Shown here: positions 16,178 to 25,506 of the stretch, piece by piece
How positions within the stretch are numbered: the first letter of the stretch is position 1
How the letters are laid out: every line of letters begins with the position of its first letter
NCBI GenBank assembly: GCA_937911235.1
Contig: CALDPN010000182.1
Coordinates: 1 to 41,188 of the forward strand
Length of the DNA stretch: 41,188 bases
Direction of reading: 5' to 3'
Source: an uncultured Bacteroidales bacterium
GTDB taxonomy: Bacteria > Bacteroidota > Bacteroidia > Bacteroidales > Paludibacteraceae
The notes under the pieces: model-generated
The model's input: the letters and a program-made list of their open reading frames with translations, nothing else
Database searches by the model: none
What the model was told of the DNA's origin: nothing
Translations under genes and position numbers: made by a program

Positions 16178-18940
16178 ATGAAAGCAAAAAATATTTACAT
16201 ATTACTCCTTATTGTTACAAATATATTATTATTTACACAGTGTTCCACTAAAAATAATAACGCAGCCACAAGAGGCTATCATTATGTAACAGCACGTTAC
16301 AACGTGTATTTCAATGCCAATAAAGCATTCCTTAAAGTAGAAGATGATATTATCACAAAACACAAGGATAATTATTCTGAAATTCTGCCAGTTTACCGTT
16401 TGAGCAATCCTACTACTGCTGCCATGGCAAAGGGTCAGATGGACTATGTTTTGGAAAAATGTCAGAAGACCATTAAAACTCACTCTATAGTGAAAAAGCC
16501 TAAAAAGGACCCAAAGAGAATGAAGGATCCTAAATATAAGGCATTCTTAGAAAAAGAGGAGTACAACTCAATGGTGCAAGAGGCGTGGCTTTTGATGGGT
16601 AAGGCTCAGTTTTATCAGTCAGACCTCCTTGCTGCTGTGTCAACATTTTCATACATTAAGCATCACTTCGACGACAACAAGGATGTAGCAGTGGAAGCAT
16701 CTCTTTGGGAGGCAAGAACATTTGCAGAGCTTGGTTGGTATTACGAAGCAGAGGAGGCTCTTAAAAGAATTGATGAAAAAACATTCTCTCATCGTACAAA
16801 CGAAATTTTTGTTCTTGTAAAGTCTGACCTTTTATTAAAACAAGGTCTTTATGAAGATGCTATTCCATTTCTTTCTACTGCGGTGGAGCAAGCCGACAGA
16901 AAGGACAAAGCCAGAATGTCTTATATATTGGCACAAGTGTATGAAGAGGCAGAACAATATGGCCAGGCGTATAAATGGTACCAAGAATGTTTAGATAGCA
17001 ATCCACTTCACGAACTTGAGTTCAACGCAATGCTTAGCCAAGCACGTTGTTATCAAGGAAAAGATATAGCTTCATTGAAGGCAAAACTTGAAAAATTGAT
17101 AAAAAAACAAAGCAACTCAGAGTACTTAGACCAAATTTATTTTACCATAGGTGAGCTTTATCAAAGAAATGGCAACGAAGCACTTGCTATGGAGTTTTAC
17201 CAAAAAGCAATAGACGAGAGTGTTCGCGCTGGTATCGATAAGGCAAAAGCACAAGTGGCACTTGGCGAAATTTATTATTCAAAAGAAAATTACCTTAAGG
17301 CACAGCCTCTTTATAGTGAGGCGATACCTGTGTTGCCAACTACTTACGAAAACTATACAGAGCTAAGCAAGAAAAGTATTCTTCTAAATGATATTGCTAA
17401 AAACCAACAAACAGTAGTACTTGAAGATAGTTTGCAACGCCTTGCAACTCTAACTAAAGAAGAGCAAATAGCCGTAATAGAAGAGGTAATTAAGAAAAGA
17501 AAAGAAGAAGAGGCAGAAATGCAAAGAAAGCTAGAAGAGGCTGCACGCATTCAGTCTATTCGCGACCAAAATGCTGCTATGGGTCAAACCAATCTTTCTC
17601 TTGGAGAACTTGCCGATAAGTCTTGGTATTTCTACAATCCATCTCTTATAACAAGAGGCAGACTCGACTTCCAAAAAACTTGGGGTAGTCGTCCTCTTGA
17701 AGACGATTGGCGTAGAGCAAACAAAGCATCTAGTGCGTGGGATTTTGCATCTTCAGATGATGACGACGATAAGGACTCACTAGCTGTGGCAGATACTGAA
17801 CAAGAAAAACAATATACTCGCGACGATGTGGAATATTACCTACGACTTATTCCTCAGACTCCAGAACAATTAGCCGCTTCAAATCAAAATATAGAAAACT
17901 CTCTAGTAAATCTGTTTACTATATTTGAGTCTAGAATGGGCGATATGAACAAGGCAAAAGATGTTTATGATACCTTGGTGGCTCGTTTCCCTGCTTCATC
18001 TCAAATGGATATGGTAAGATACAGACTATATCAAATGTATGAGAGAAACTCAAAAACACTCGATGCTCAATACATAAAAGACGTATTAATAACAGAGCAT
18101 CCAAATAGTAAATATACTCGCTACATACAAGGCGGAATGCCAGAGCCAAGCTCTATCGACGAAAAAGTAGAAATGCTTTATAGAGAAACTTACGAGGCGT
18201 TTAAAAATGGCGATGTGGCTACGGTGAAGAAAAATGCTTATATAGCAGAAACCACATACGCAGAACACGAGCTTATGCCTAAGTTTATGTTCCTTTCTGC
18301 AGTGAGCACAGGCAAGGAAGATGGAGGCGACACATTTAAAGCCAACCTTCAACGCTTGGTAGAAAAATATCCTAATAGTGAAATTTCTACTATTTCTAAA
18401 AACATAGTTGCACTTATGGAGCAAGGAAAAGAAGTACAATCTTCATTTAGTGTAACAGAAATTCAAGAACAAAGACAGCAAGTTATAGTAACAGAAGAAG
18501 AGTTTGCTACAAACATTCAAAAAGCAGGATTCTCATACGACCCAGAAAGCGCACATATGTTCATATGTATGGTAGATGGAGAAGAAGATGCTAAGAACAA
18601 GGTATTATATTCAATAGCTCAGTTCAACTTCTCACGCTTCCTAATTAAAGATTTCGACCTGGCAGTGCGCAAGTTAGACGATGGAGGATACGCAATTGCA
18701 GTGAAAGGATTGATGCACCTGAAAGAAGCTGCCTGGTATCAAAATATGCTCCTAACTGACGCGGGTATAGCTTCTGTGCTAAACGAAATAGAGCATAAAG
18801 CATTTGTAATTTCAGAAGACAATTTCATTAAGATTTTCGATAAAGAATCTGTTCAAAAATACTTAGACTTCGTAGAGCAAAATAGGCTAGAGGTAACAGA
18901 CTCCGAAGAAATCGAAAAAGAAATCGGCTTCGTAAAATAA
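16178..18940 (+). CDS. porW: PorW/SprE-type lipoprotein of the type IX secretion system (TPR)
   Basis: A 920-residue lipoprotein from ATG 16178. The frame is open from TTG 16160, but that codon overlaps a -7 promoter box. The signal peptide ends in LLFTQC (C21 as counted from 16178). The start of the mature protein, TRGYHYVTARYNVYFNANKAFLK, is the signature of PorW/SprE, a T9SS-associated outer-membrane lipoprotein also named in gliding motility. Tetratricopeptide-like helices follow (about residues 120-420), then a low-complexity acidic stretch (DDDDKDS, about 525) and a C-terminal domain. The protein supports export of CTD-bearing cargo, so the T9SS protein at 10278 could be one of its substrates. 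rnr follows after 14 bases. Confidence 0.88.
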   Translation: MKAKNIYILLLIVTNILLFTQCSTKNNNAATRGYHYVTARYNVYFNANKAFLKVEDDIITKHKDNYSEILPVYRLSNPTTAAMAKGQMDYVLEKCQKTIKTHSIVKKPKKDPKRMKDPKYKAFLEKEEYNSMVQEAWLLMGKAQFYQSDLLAAVSTFSYIKHHFDDNKDVAVEASLWEARTFAELGWYYEAEEALKRIDEKTFSHRTNEIFVLVKSDLLLKQGLYEDAIPFLSTAVEQADRKDKARMSYILAQVYEEAEQYGQAYKWYQECLDSNPLHELEFNAMLSQARCYQGKDIASLKAKLEKLIKKQSNSEYLDQIYFTIGELYQRNGNEALAMEFYQKAIDESVRAGIDKAKAQVALGEIYYSKENYLKAQPLYSEAIPVLPTTYENYTELSKKSILLNDIAKNQQTVVLEDSLQRLATLTKEEQIAVIEEVIKKRKEEEAEMQRKLEEAARIQSIRDQNAAMGQTNLSLGELADKSWYFYNPSLITRGRLDFQKTWGSRPLEDDWRRANKASSAWDFASSDDDDDKDSLAVADTEQEKQYTRDDVEYYLRLIPQTPEQLAASNQNIENSLVNLFTIFESRMGDMNKAKDVYDTLVARFPASSQMDMVRYRLYQMYERNSKTLDAQYIKDVLITEHPNSKYTRYIQGGMPEPSSIDEKVEMLYRETYEAFKNGDVATVKKNAYIAETTYAEHELMPKFMFLSAVSTGKEDGGDTFKANLQRLVEKYPNSEISTISKNIVALMEQGKEVQSSFSVTEIQEQRQQVIVTEEEFATNIQKAGFSYDPESAHMFICMVDGEEDAKNKVLYSIAQFNFSRFLIKDFDLAVRKLDDGGYAIAVKGLMHLKEAAWYQNMLLTDAGIASVLNEIEHKAFVISEDNFIKIFDKESVQKYLDFVEQNRLEVTDSEEIEKEIGFVK

Positions 18941-18954
18941 TTTTTTTAAAGTTT

Positions 18955-21060
18955 ATGGATAAGAAAGAATTAATAGAAGTGGTGGCCAAAAATATTTGCA
19001 ATTTTGGCGGAAAACCATTCAATCACAAACAGTTTGCTGCCGCAGCTGGCATTACCAGATCTGGCGACAAGGCAAAACTACCTCATATCTTGTCCATTTT
19101 TGTGGGGCAAGGCATTATCCAAGAGATAAGCAGAGGAAAATACAAAGCAATAGCACTAAATAAGTTTGTTACGGGAGTAATAGACAGAAACAACAACGGT
19201 AAAACACACCTTGTGCCAGACGATGGTGGCGACAAGATTTTCATTGCAGAACGCAACCTAAACCACGCAATGAAAAACGACAGGGTGAAGGTGCTTGTTT
19301 ATGCAAAAAGAAACTCACGCCAAACAGAAGGTGAGGTAATAGAAATTATCGAAAGAAACAAAACCCGTTTTGTAGGTGTAATGAGCATTTGCAATGGAGT
19401 GGCGTTTGTAATAGTAGACAACAGACTTCTTACCAACGATATTTATGTGCCAAAAGAAAAAATTAATGGTGCAAAAGATGGTCAGAAAGTAATTGTTGAA
19501 ATGACCGATTGGCCAGAAAATGCAAAAAACCCTTTTGGTCAAATCTTAGACGTGCTTGGCGACGCGGGCGACAACGAAACCGAAATGCACGCCATTTTGG
19601 CAGAGTATGGTCTTCCATATTCATATCCAGAGGAGTTGGTAATGGAGGCAGAAAAGATAGATATCAATATCAGTAAAAAAGAGATTGATAGCCGACTAGA
19701 CTGCCGCAAAACCACCACTTTTACCATAGACCCTCACGATGCTAAAGACTTCGACGACGCCCTTTCATACAGAAGACTGCCTAACGGCAATGTGGAAATT
19801 GGCGTACACATAGCCGATGTGAGCCACTATGTAACCCCAGGTTCACCAATCGACAAAGAAGCATACGATCGTGCCACATCTGTATATCTTGTGGACAGAA
19901 CCGTGCCAATGCTTCCAGAAAAACTTTGTAATCTGGTTTGTTCACTACGTCCAAACGAAGACAAACTATGTTTTTCTGTGGTGTTTGAAATGACCGACAA
20001 GGCAGAGGTAAAAGACTATAGAATAGTAAAAACTATTATCTGTTCAGATAGAAGATTTACCTACGAAGAGGCACAAGAGATAATTGAATCTGGCAGTGGC
20101 GATTTCTCAGAAGAAATTCTGGCAATGAACGCCCTTGCAAAACAACTTCGTGCCGCACGCTTCAAACAAGGAGCAATTGCATTTGAGCGTTCGGAAGTGA
20201 GATTTAATATAGACGAAACAGGTCGCCCAATTGGTGTTTATATCAAAGAATCGAAAGACGCACACAAACTAGTGGAAGAGTTTATGCTACTTGCCAATCG
20301 TACTGTGGCAGCCCATATAGGCAAGGTAAAACAAGGCAAATCGCCTAAAACATTTGTTTATCGTGTACACGACGAACCAAATCCAGAAAAACTTGCAATG
20401 TTTTCAGATTTCATTTCAAGATTTGGTTACAAACTACGCACCTCGGGCAAAAAAAGCGAGATTTCATCGAGCATAAACAAACTTCTAGACAATGTAGAAG
20501 GCAAGCGCGAACAAAACCTTGTAGAAACCCTAGCCATTCGTTCTATGGCAAAAGCTATTTACACTACCGACAATATTGGTCACTATGGTTTGGCGTTTGA
20601 GTATTACACTCATTTCACCTCGCCAATTAGACGTTATCCAGATGTTCTAGTCCATAGATTGCTTACCCTTTATGCAGAAGGAGGTGGCAGTGTAAACGAG
20701 GCTAAATACGAAGATATGTGTGAGCATTGCTCTGCACGCGAACAACTTGCAGCATCTGCCGAGAGAGCTTCCATTAAGTATAAGCAAGTGGAATATATGT
20801 CGGAAAGAAAAGGACAAGTGTTCGACGGAGTTATCTCTGGTGTAACCGAATGGGGTATTTATGTAGAAATCATCTCAAACAAATGCGAAGGTATGGTGGC
20901 GCTTCGCGACCTCGACGACGATTTCTATATTTACGACGAAAAGAACTATTGTATTATTGGCCGTCAGTCAAAAAGAAAATACCAACTTGGAGATGAGGTG
21001 AGTATAATGGTGTCTCGTGTCAACTTAGACAAAAAACAGTTGGATTTTATCTTGGTATAA
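18955..21060 (+). CDS. rnr: Ribonuclease R
   Basis: A 701-residue RNase II/R family 3'-5' exoribonuclease. The order is an N-terminal helix-turn-helix and cold-shock RNA-binding region (about residues 1-230), the RNB catalytic domain with DPHDAKDFDDALS at residues 259-271 (the aspartates that bind metal), HYGLAFEYYTHFTSPIRRYPD, and a C-terminal S1 domain (about 620-701, GQVFDGVISGVTEWGIYVEI). It lacks the long lysine-rich tail of the E. coli enzyme. It degrades structured RNA and acts in RNA quality control. The gene lies 14 bases after porW and 31 bases before dut. Confidence 0.95.
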   Translation: MDKKELIEVVAKNICNFGGKPFNHKQFAAAAGITRSGDKAKLPHILSIFVGQGIIQEISRGKYKAIALNKFVTGVIDRNNNGKTHLVPDDGGDKIFIAERNLNHAMKNDRVKVLVYAKRNSRQTEGEVIEIIERNKTRFVGVMSICNGVAFVIVDNRLLTNDIYVPKEKINGAKDGQKVIVEMTDWPENAKNPFGQILDVLGDAGDNETEMHAILAEYGLPYSYPEELVMEAEKIDINISKKEIDSRLDCRKTTTFTIDPHDAKDFDDALSYRRLPNGNVEIGVHIADVSHYVTPGSPIDKEAYDRATSVYLVDRTVPMLPEKLCNLVCSLRPNEDKLCFSVVFEMTDKAEVKDYRIVKTIICSDRRFTYEEAQEIIESGSGDFSEEILAMNALAKQLRAARFKQGAIAFERSEVRFNIDETGRPIGVYIKESKDAHKLVEEFMLLANRTVAAHIGKVKQGKSPKTFVYRVHDEPNPEKLAMFSDFISRFGYKLRTSGKKSEISSSINKLLDNVEGKREQNLVETLAIRSMAKAIYTTDNIGHYGLAFEYYTHFTSPIRRYPDVLVHRLLTLYAEGGGSVNEAKYEDMCEHCSAREQLAASAERASIKYKQVEYMSERKGQVFDGVISGVTEWGIYVEIISNKCEGMVALRDLDDDFYIYDEKNYCIIGRQSKRKYQLGDEVSIMVSRVNLDKKQLDFILV

Positions 21061-21070
21061 ACTAAATTTG
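21040..21070 (+). promoter_or_regulatory. Possible internal promoter for dut
   Basis: TTG (21040-21042), a 20-base spacer and TAAATTTG (21063-21070) match the Bacteroidota promoter consensus, at the very end of rnr and 21 bases before the dut ATG. It may add transcription of dut and the genes after it. Confidence 0.5.
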
Positions 21071-21091
21071 TAAAAATAAAAACCCAAAAAT

Positions 21092-21529
21092 ATGGTAACA
21101 ATTAAAATAATCAACAAATCAACAAACGACCTACCTCAGTATGCCACAAACCTATCTGCAGGTATGGACCTTAGAGCAAACCTAACAGAAAGCATAGTAC
21201 TTAAACCACTAGAACGTCGCCTTATCCCAACTGGACTTTTCATTGAACTACCAGAAGGATACGAAGCACAAATTCGTCCACGCAGTGGTTTGGCACTTAA
21301 AAAAGGTATCACCGTGCTTAATACTCCTGGCACAGTAGATGCAGATTATCGCGGTGAAATCGGCGTTATTTTAATCAACCTTTCTCAAGAAGATTTCGTT
21401 ATCGAACACGGCGAAAGAATATGCCAAATGGTGATTGCTCAACACGCCACAGTAAACTGGGAAGAAGTTGAAGTGCTTTCAGAAACAGACAGAGGTGCAG
21501 GTGGTTTTGGCCACACAGGTAAAAAGTAA
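21092..21529 (+). CDS. dut: dUTP diphosphatase
   Basis: A 145-residue trimeric-type dUTPase, which hydrolyses dUTP to dUMP and pyrophosphate and keeps uracil out of DNA. All five family motifs are visible: SAGMDLRA, RPRSGLALKKG, GTVDADYRGEIGVIL, GERICQMVIA and the glycine-rich C-terminal RGAGGFGHTG. Length is normal. The stop codon touches the next ATG (TAAATG), so the following TPR gene is tightly coupled. Confidence 0.97.
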   Translation: MVTIKIINKSTNDLPQYATNLSAGMDLRANLTESIVLKPLERRLIPTGLFIELPEGYEAQIRPRSGLALKKGITVLNTPGTVDADYRGEIGVILINLSQEDFVIEHGERICQMVIAQHATVNWEEVEVLSETDRGAGGFGHTGKK

Positions 21530-23185
21530 ATGAGAAAATATATAACATTTATATTCTTATGTTTGTGTTTCTTGTGTAATGCGAGAAACACAAATGTGTT
21601 ATATAATGCAGTCTTCGATAGCTTGTATATAGAGGGGTTGTGTTATAAAAGTTCGGATAGCACAGACCTTGCACTAGAGCGTTTTTTGGAGTGCGAAAAA
21701 CTAGATACAAAAAATGCAGCCCTGTCTTTTGAACTATCAAAAATATATACAGCAAAGAAAGACTCTGCCAAGGCTCTTTCATATCTTAAAAAGTCATATC
21801 AGCTAGACAAAGAAAACTATTTCTATGCCATTACACTAGCAGAGTTTTACGACGATGCTAAAGACTATGACTCTGCCATAAAAATATACGAAAAGACCTA
21901 TAAAAGATTTCCTAAAAAGAAGAATATTCTATTTCTTCTAGCCCGTAGTTATGCCCTAAATGGAGAGATAAATAAATCTATAAAAGTGCTAGACAAACTC
22001 GAAAACAGGGTAGGGCAAAACAAAATGATTACTGTAGAAAAGTCTAGACTTTATCTCTACGATGGCAAGGAGAAAAAAGCAATAAAAGAGCTTGACGCAC
22101 TTATAAAAAAATATCCTGTAGATGCCGACCTTTATGTGTTACGTGGCGATATTAAAAAGCAGATAAAACAAACTCAAGAGGCAATAGAAGATTACACTAA
22201 AGCATTAGAACTAGACTCAGACAACTCAAGTGCTCAGCTTTCGCTTTGCGGATATTACTCAGAAATTGCCGATATAGAAAAACTAGAGTATTACCTACAA
22301 AAGATACTTGCAAATGAGAATATAGATGTTCAAACAAAAACAAGATATATAGAATTTGCAATACAGTTTTATCAAAACAAATCGGGCAATGTAGCTGAGG
22401 TGATAGACCAAGTTTTTGAAACTGTGATAAAAGCAAATCCCGAGTCTATCGAGGTGCTTGTTATGTATGCCCGTCTTTTGGCAGAGATAAAGAATATAGA
22501 CAAGATGGTAGAAGTGCTGTATTCTGCAGTGCTACTCAACGAAAAATGTTTAGTTTGCTGGCAAGAGTTGGTCGCTACAAAGTTATCACAAGTGGGAGAT
22601 ACCATAAAGCAAGAAGAAAAAGAATTGCTAGCTCAGGCATTAAGCCATTTTCCAGAAGATTCATATTTGCTATTTCTAGAAGGTAATGTTTATCTATTGG
22701 AGGGTGATGATGAGAATGCGTTCCTCTCACTAAAAAAGGCCGCTCAAAATGTAAATCATAAAAGTAAACTTGCAGAACAAATCTATCAGCTTATAAGCGG
22801 AATGCATTTGCGTGAAGCAATGCTGTTTGCAAGAGAAGGTATAATGTTGTTTCCAGAAAACCTAATGCTTCTAAACAACTATGCATACAATGTGGCAGTG
22901 TATTGGGCTAAAGCGCAAGGAACAATGTCTGATGAGCAACGCGCAGAGTTTAAGAAGTTTCTTAACGAAGCAGAAAAGATAAGTGAAACCACCGTAAAAG
23001 CAGATGCTATCAATCCATTTTATCTAGACACCTACGGATATATTCTTTATCTTCAAGGCAAATATACACTAGCAAAATTTTATCTAGAGCAAGCTATAAA
23101 TTACGATAAAGATAAAAACTATGAAGTGCTTGAACATTATAGTGATGTGCTAAAAGCTTTGGGTGAAAACAAACAGAATAATTGA
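21530..23185 (+). CDS. Tetratricopeptide repeat protein (secreted or periplasmic)
   Basis: A 551-residue protein with a signal peptide (about residues 1-18, FIFLCLCFLCNA) and tandem TPR helices (about 35-270 and 390-545; for example LAEFYDDAKDYDSAIKIYEKTYKRFPK and KQTQEAIEDYTKALELDSDNSSA). No enzymatic motif. The order dut, TPR protein, DUF4292 lipoprotein, EnvC-like protein is one I expect in Bacteroidales and suggests a role in the cell envelope. The start is set by the overlap with the dut stop. Confidence 0.85.
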   Translation: MRKYITFIFLCLCFLCNARNTNVLYNAVFDSLYIEGLCYKSSDSTDLALERFLECEKLDTKNAALSFELSKIYTAKKDSAKALSYLKKSYQLDKENYFYAITLAEFYDDAKDYDSAIKIYEKTYKRFPKKKNILFLLARSYALNGEINKSIKVLDKLENRVGQNKMITVEKSRLYLYDGKEKKAIKELDALIKKYPVDADLYVLRGDIKKQIKQTQEAIEDYTKALELDSDNSSAQLSLCGYYSEIADIEKLEYYLQKILANENIDVQTKTRYIEFAIQFYQNKSGNVAEVIDQVFETVIKANPESIEVLVMYARLLAEIKNIDKMVEVLYSAVLLNEKCLVCWQELVATKLSQVGDTIKQEEKELLAQALSHFPEDSYLLFLEGNVYLLEGDDENAFLSLKKAAQNVNHKSKLAEQIYQLISGMHLREAMLFAREGIMLFPENLMLLNNYAYNVAVYWAKAQGTMSDEQRAEFKKFLNEAEKISETTVKADAINPFYLDTYGYILYLQGKYTLAKFYLEQAINYDKDKNYEVLEHYSDVLKALGENKQNN

Positions 23186-23203
23186 CAAACAAAATAAAAC
23201 AAT

Positions 23204-24010
23204 ATGAAAAATAAGTATTTTTATCTAATCCTTTTATTATTTACAGTATTAGTTGGTTGTAAAACACAAAAGCAAACAAGAGAAACTCTTAACGAGACTG
23301 TGGCAGAAGAAATTGTGCCAAAAGTAGATACAGTAAAACTAATAAGCAGTTACCAAAGCCAGATAAAAACAGTATCTGCTCAATACCAAATCTACCTTAC
23401 AGGCAACAACAATATGAGCATTAGAGGTATGATATCTTCAGAGCACAACAAATCGCTTACAGTATCTATTCAAATGCTTCTTGGCATAGAAATAGCTCGC
23501 ATTCACTGCACACCAGATAGTATTTGGGCACTAGACAAACTTAGCCAAAGATACTACGAAGCCGACTTCAAAACCTTTGAAAAAGAGTTGGGAACCAACT
23601 TTTATGGTCTTCAAGCACTTCTTACAAACAGAACATTCGACCCAGAAGGCTTAGACTTTGCAAACTTCACAGTAGATAAAGTAGAAGAAAACTATATCTT
23701 AGCACTAAATAAAGATATGTACACCGAGTTCATCGTAGAAGGCGGTAAATATCTAACACGCAGTTTGCTTAAGAAAAACAACTCAGGAAGTTACCTTATG
23801 ACCACATATGCAAACTTCCTACCAGTAGGTGAATTCTTCTTCCCTTCAAAAGTAGATTGCATATTCCAATCAAAAGAAAAAGCAAACACTATAAGTTTAA
23901 ATTATAGTTCAGTAAATATCAACAAACAATCAAACCTAACATTTAATATTCCTGCAAACTATAGAAAAGCAGACATGAGTACTTTGATTGATTTAGTTAA
24001 TAAGTTGTAA
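23204..24010 (+). CDS. DUF4292 lipoprotein
   Basis: A 268-residue lipoprotein: LLLFTVLVGC is the lipobox (C19). The mature part resembles DUF4292, a Bacteroidota-specific family with a LolA/LolB-like shape (MISSEHNKSLTVSIQMLLGIEIARIHCTPDSIWALDK, NFLPVGEFFFPSKVDC, YSSVNINKQ). It is probably a periplasm-facing outer-membrane lipoprotein. Its role is not known. Gaps to its neighbours are 18 and 2 bases. Confidence 0.85.
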   Translation: MKNKYFYLILLLFTVLVGCKTQKQTRETLNETVAEEIVPKVDTVKLISSYQSQIKTVSAQYQIYLTGNNNMSIRGMISSEHNKSLTVSIQMLLGIEIARIHCTPDSIWALDKLSQRYYEADFKTFEKELGTNFYGLQALLTNRTFDPEGLDFANFTVDKVEENYILALNKDMYTEFIVEGGKYLTRSLLKKNNSGSYLMTTYANFLPVGEFFFPSKVDCIFQSKEKANTISLNYSSVNINKQSNLTFNIPANYRKADMSTLIDLVNKL

Positions 24011-24012
24011 GC

Positions 24013-25218
24013 ATGAAAAGAGTATTAGGAGTTTTAATATTTGTTCTATTGTCATTGGGTGTGATGAATTCTCAGACTGTGTCTGAGCTTCAAGCACGTA
24101 AAAAGAAAGCCCTTGAAAACCTAGAACTAACCAGCAGTTTAATAGAAAAAACATCAAAGAGCAAGACCAAAACCCTTACTCAATTAAATCTATTAAACGC
24201 AGAAATCAAACAACGTCAAAGTGTTATTAATACCCTTAATGCAGAAATCAGGGGCATCAACAAAGACCTGAATAAACTCAGAAACGAGACAAATAAACTC
24301 CAACAACAACTTGATACTCTAAAAAAAGAGTATGCAGTGTTAATGTATCATACCTACTTCAAAAAAAGCAAGTATGAAGAACTAATGTTTGTGCTTTCGG
24401 CAAAAGACTTTGCAGAAAGTTTTCGTCGCTATCGCTATATAAAACAATACTCAGAATATTGCCAAAAGAAAACAGATGAGATAAATGTAGCCAAGGCAGC
24501 ACTTGCCAACAAACTAAAACAAACTGAAAAAGTACGTGCCGAAAGACTATCTGTTTTAAACGAAAGAAAGAAGGAAAACACCAAACTTCAAAACGAGAAA
24601 AACAAACAAAACAAACTAATAAAAGACCTTAAGAAAAAAGAAAAACAACTTAAGGCAGAGCTTAAAAAACAGCAAAAACTTGCCAATAAGCTGAACGAAC
24701 AAATCGAGAAAAAGATTGCCGAAGAAGCAAAAAAATCTTCTAAGCCATCTTCATCTGGTTCTGGCAAAACATACGCCCTTACCAAAGAAGAAAAACTTCT
24801 TTCAGGTAACTTTGAAAAGAACCAAGGACGTTTGCCATGGCCAGTGCTTAAAGGTATAGTGGTGGGTCACTTCGGTATTCATCCACACCCAGTGCTTAAA
24901 CACGTTACTACAAACAATAAAGGTATCTATATCCAATGTCCTAAAGGAACAGAGGCTCGTGCCGTATTTGAAGGAGAAGTAACACAAGTATTTACCATTG
25001 CAGGTTCAAACAAAACCGTAATTGTAAAACACGGTCTTTATCGCACCGTTTACTCAAACCTAACTAAAGTAAACGTAAAAGTAGGTCAAAAAATTAAGAC
25101 CAAAGACAATATTGGCACCATCTACTCAGACCCAGAAGACGGCGACAAAACCGAGCTTTACTTCCAAGTTTGGAAAGACCGCAACATCCACAACCCAGAA
25201 AACTGGTTGTCGAAATAA
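24013..25218 (+). CDS. EnvC/M23-like murein hydrolase activator (degenerate)
   Basis: A 401-residue protein with a signal peptide (to about residue 21, GVMNSQ), a long coiled-coil (about 25-240, alternating lysine-rich helices) and a C-terminal LytM/M23 domain (about 270-401, LPWPVLKGIVVGHFG to NPENW). The zinc-site residues are not all in place: where M23 enzymes have H-x3-D the sequence reads HVTTNNKGI, and the HxH motif is absent. That fits EnvC-like activators of amidases, which are catalytically inactive. It is the last gene of the operon before the terminator at 25236-25263. Confidence 0.85.
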   Translation: MKRVLGVLIFVLLSLGVMNSQTVSELQARKKKALENLELTSSLIEKTSKSKTKTLTQLNLLNAEIKQRQSVINTLNAEIRGINKDLNKLRNETNKLQQQLDTLKKEYAVLMYHTYFKKSKYEELMFVLSAKDFAESFRRYRYIKQYSEYCQKKTDEINVAKAALANKLKQTEKVRAERLSVLNERKKENTKLQNEKNKQNKLIKDLKKKEKQLKAELKKQQKLANKLNEQIEKKIAEEAKKSSKPSSSGSGKTYALTKEEKLLSGNFEKNQGRLPWPVLKGIVVGHFGIHPHPVLKHVTTNNKGIYIQCPKGTEARAVFEGEVTQVFTIAGSNKTVIVKHGLYRTVYSNLTKVNVKVGQKIKTKDNIGTIYSDPEDGDKTELYFQVWKDRNIHNPENWLSK

Positions 25219-25235
25219 AACAAGCTCTATATAAT

Positions 25236-25263
25236 AGCCCAAATCGAGAGGTTTGGGCTTTTT
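25236..25263 (+). terminator. Rho-independent terminator after the porW-to-EnvC operon
   Basis: AGCCCAAA and TTTGGGCT pair around an 8-base loop, followed by a T run (25259-25263). It lies 18 bases after the EnvC-like stop codon. Confidence 0.9.
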
Positions 25264-25298
25264 ATTGCAAAAAATTTTTTAAATAAAATTAATTTGTC

Positions 25299-25306
25299 TA
25301 CTTTTG
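25299..25306 (+). promoter_or_regulatory. -7 box upstream of the 48-aa lipoprotein
   Basis: TACTTTTG is an exact TAnnTTTG match, 41 bases before the lipoprotein ATG. The -33 position holds only a T run. Confidence 0.55.
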
Positions 25307-25347
25307 TAAAGGAATTTATTTCAAATCGTTATTAAAAACAAGTAAAA

Positions 25348-25494
25348 ATGAAAAAATTGTTTTATTTACTAGCAATTGCAACTGCCCTAGTAATAGGTGC
25401 TACAGCATGTACTCCAGAAGAACCAAACCACGAGCCAGCAGCGGCTTCTATGGAATTGGAATATATGGAATACAGTGATTTTTGTCTTAGATAA
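25348..25494 (+). CDS. 48-aa lipoprotein
   Basis: An ORF of 48 codons from ATG 25348 to TAA 25492-25494. It has a classic lipoprotein signal: MKKLFYLLAIATALVIGATAC, with the lipobox ATAC (C21), followed by a short acidic mature part (TPEEPNHEPAAASMELEY and a tail ending DFCLR). It has a promoter, follows a terminator and sits 12 bases before the LytTR gene, in the same frame with only the stop codon between. I recognise no family; function is unknown. It could be a small membrane-associated partner of the LytTR protein. Confidence 0.6.
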   Translation: MKKLFYLLAIATALVIGATACTPEEPNHEPAAASMELEYMEYSDFCLR

Positions 25495-25506
25495 TTTCTA
25501 GTTTGG

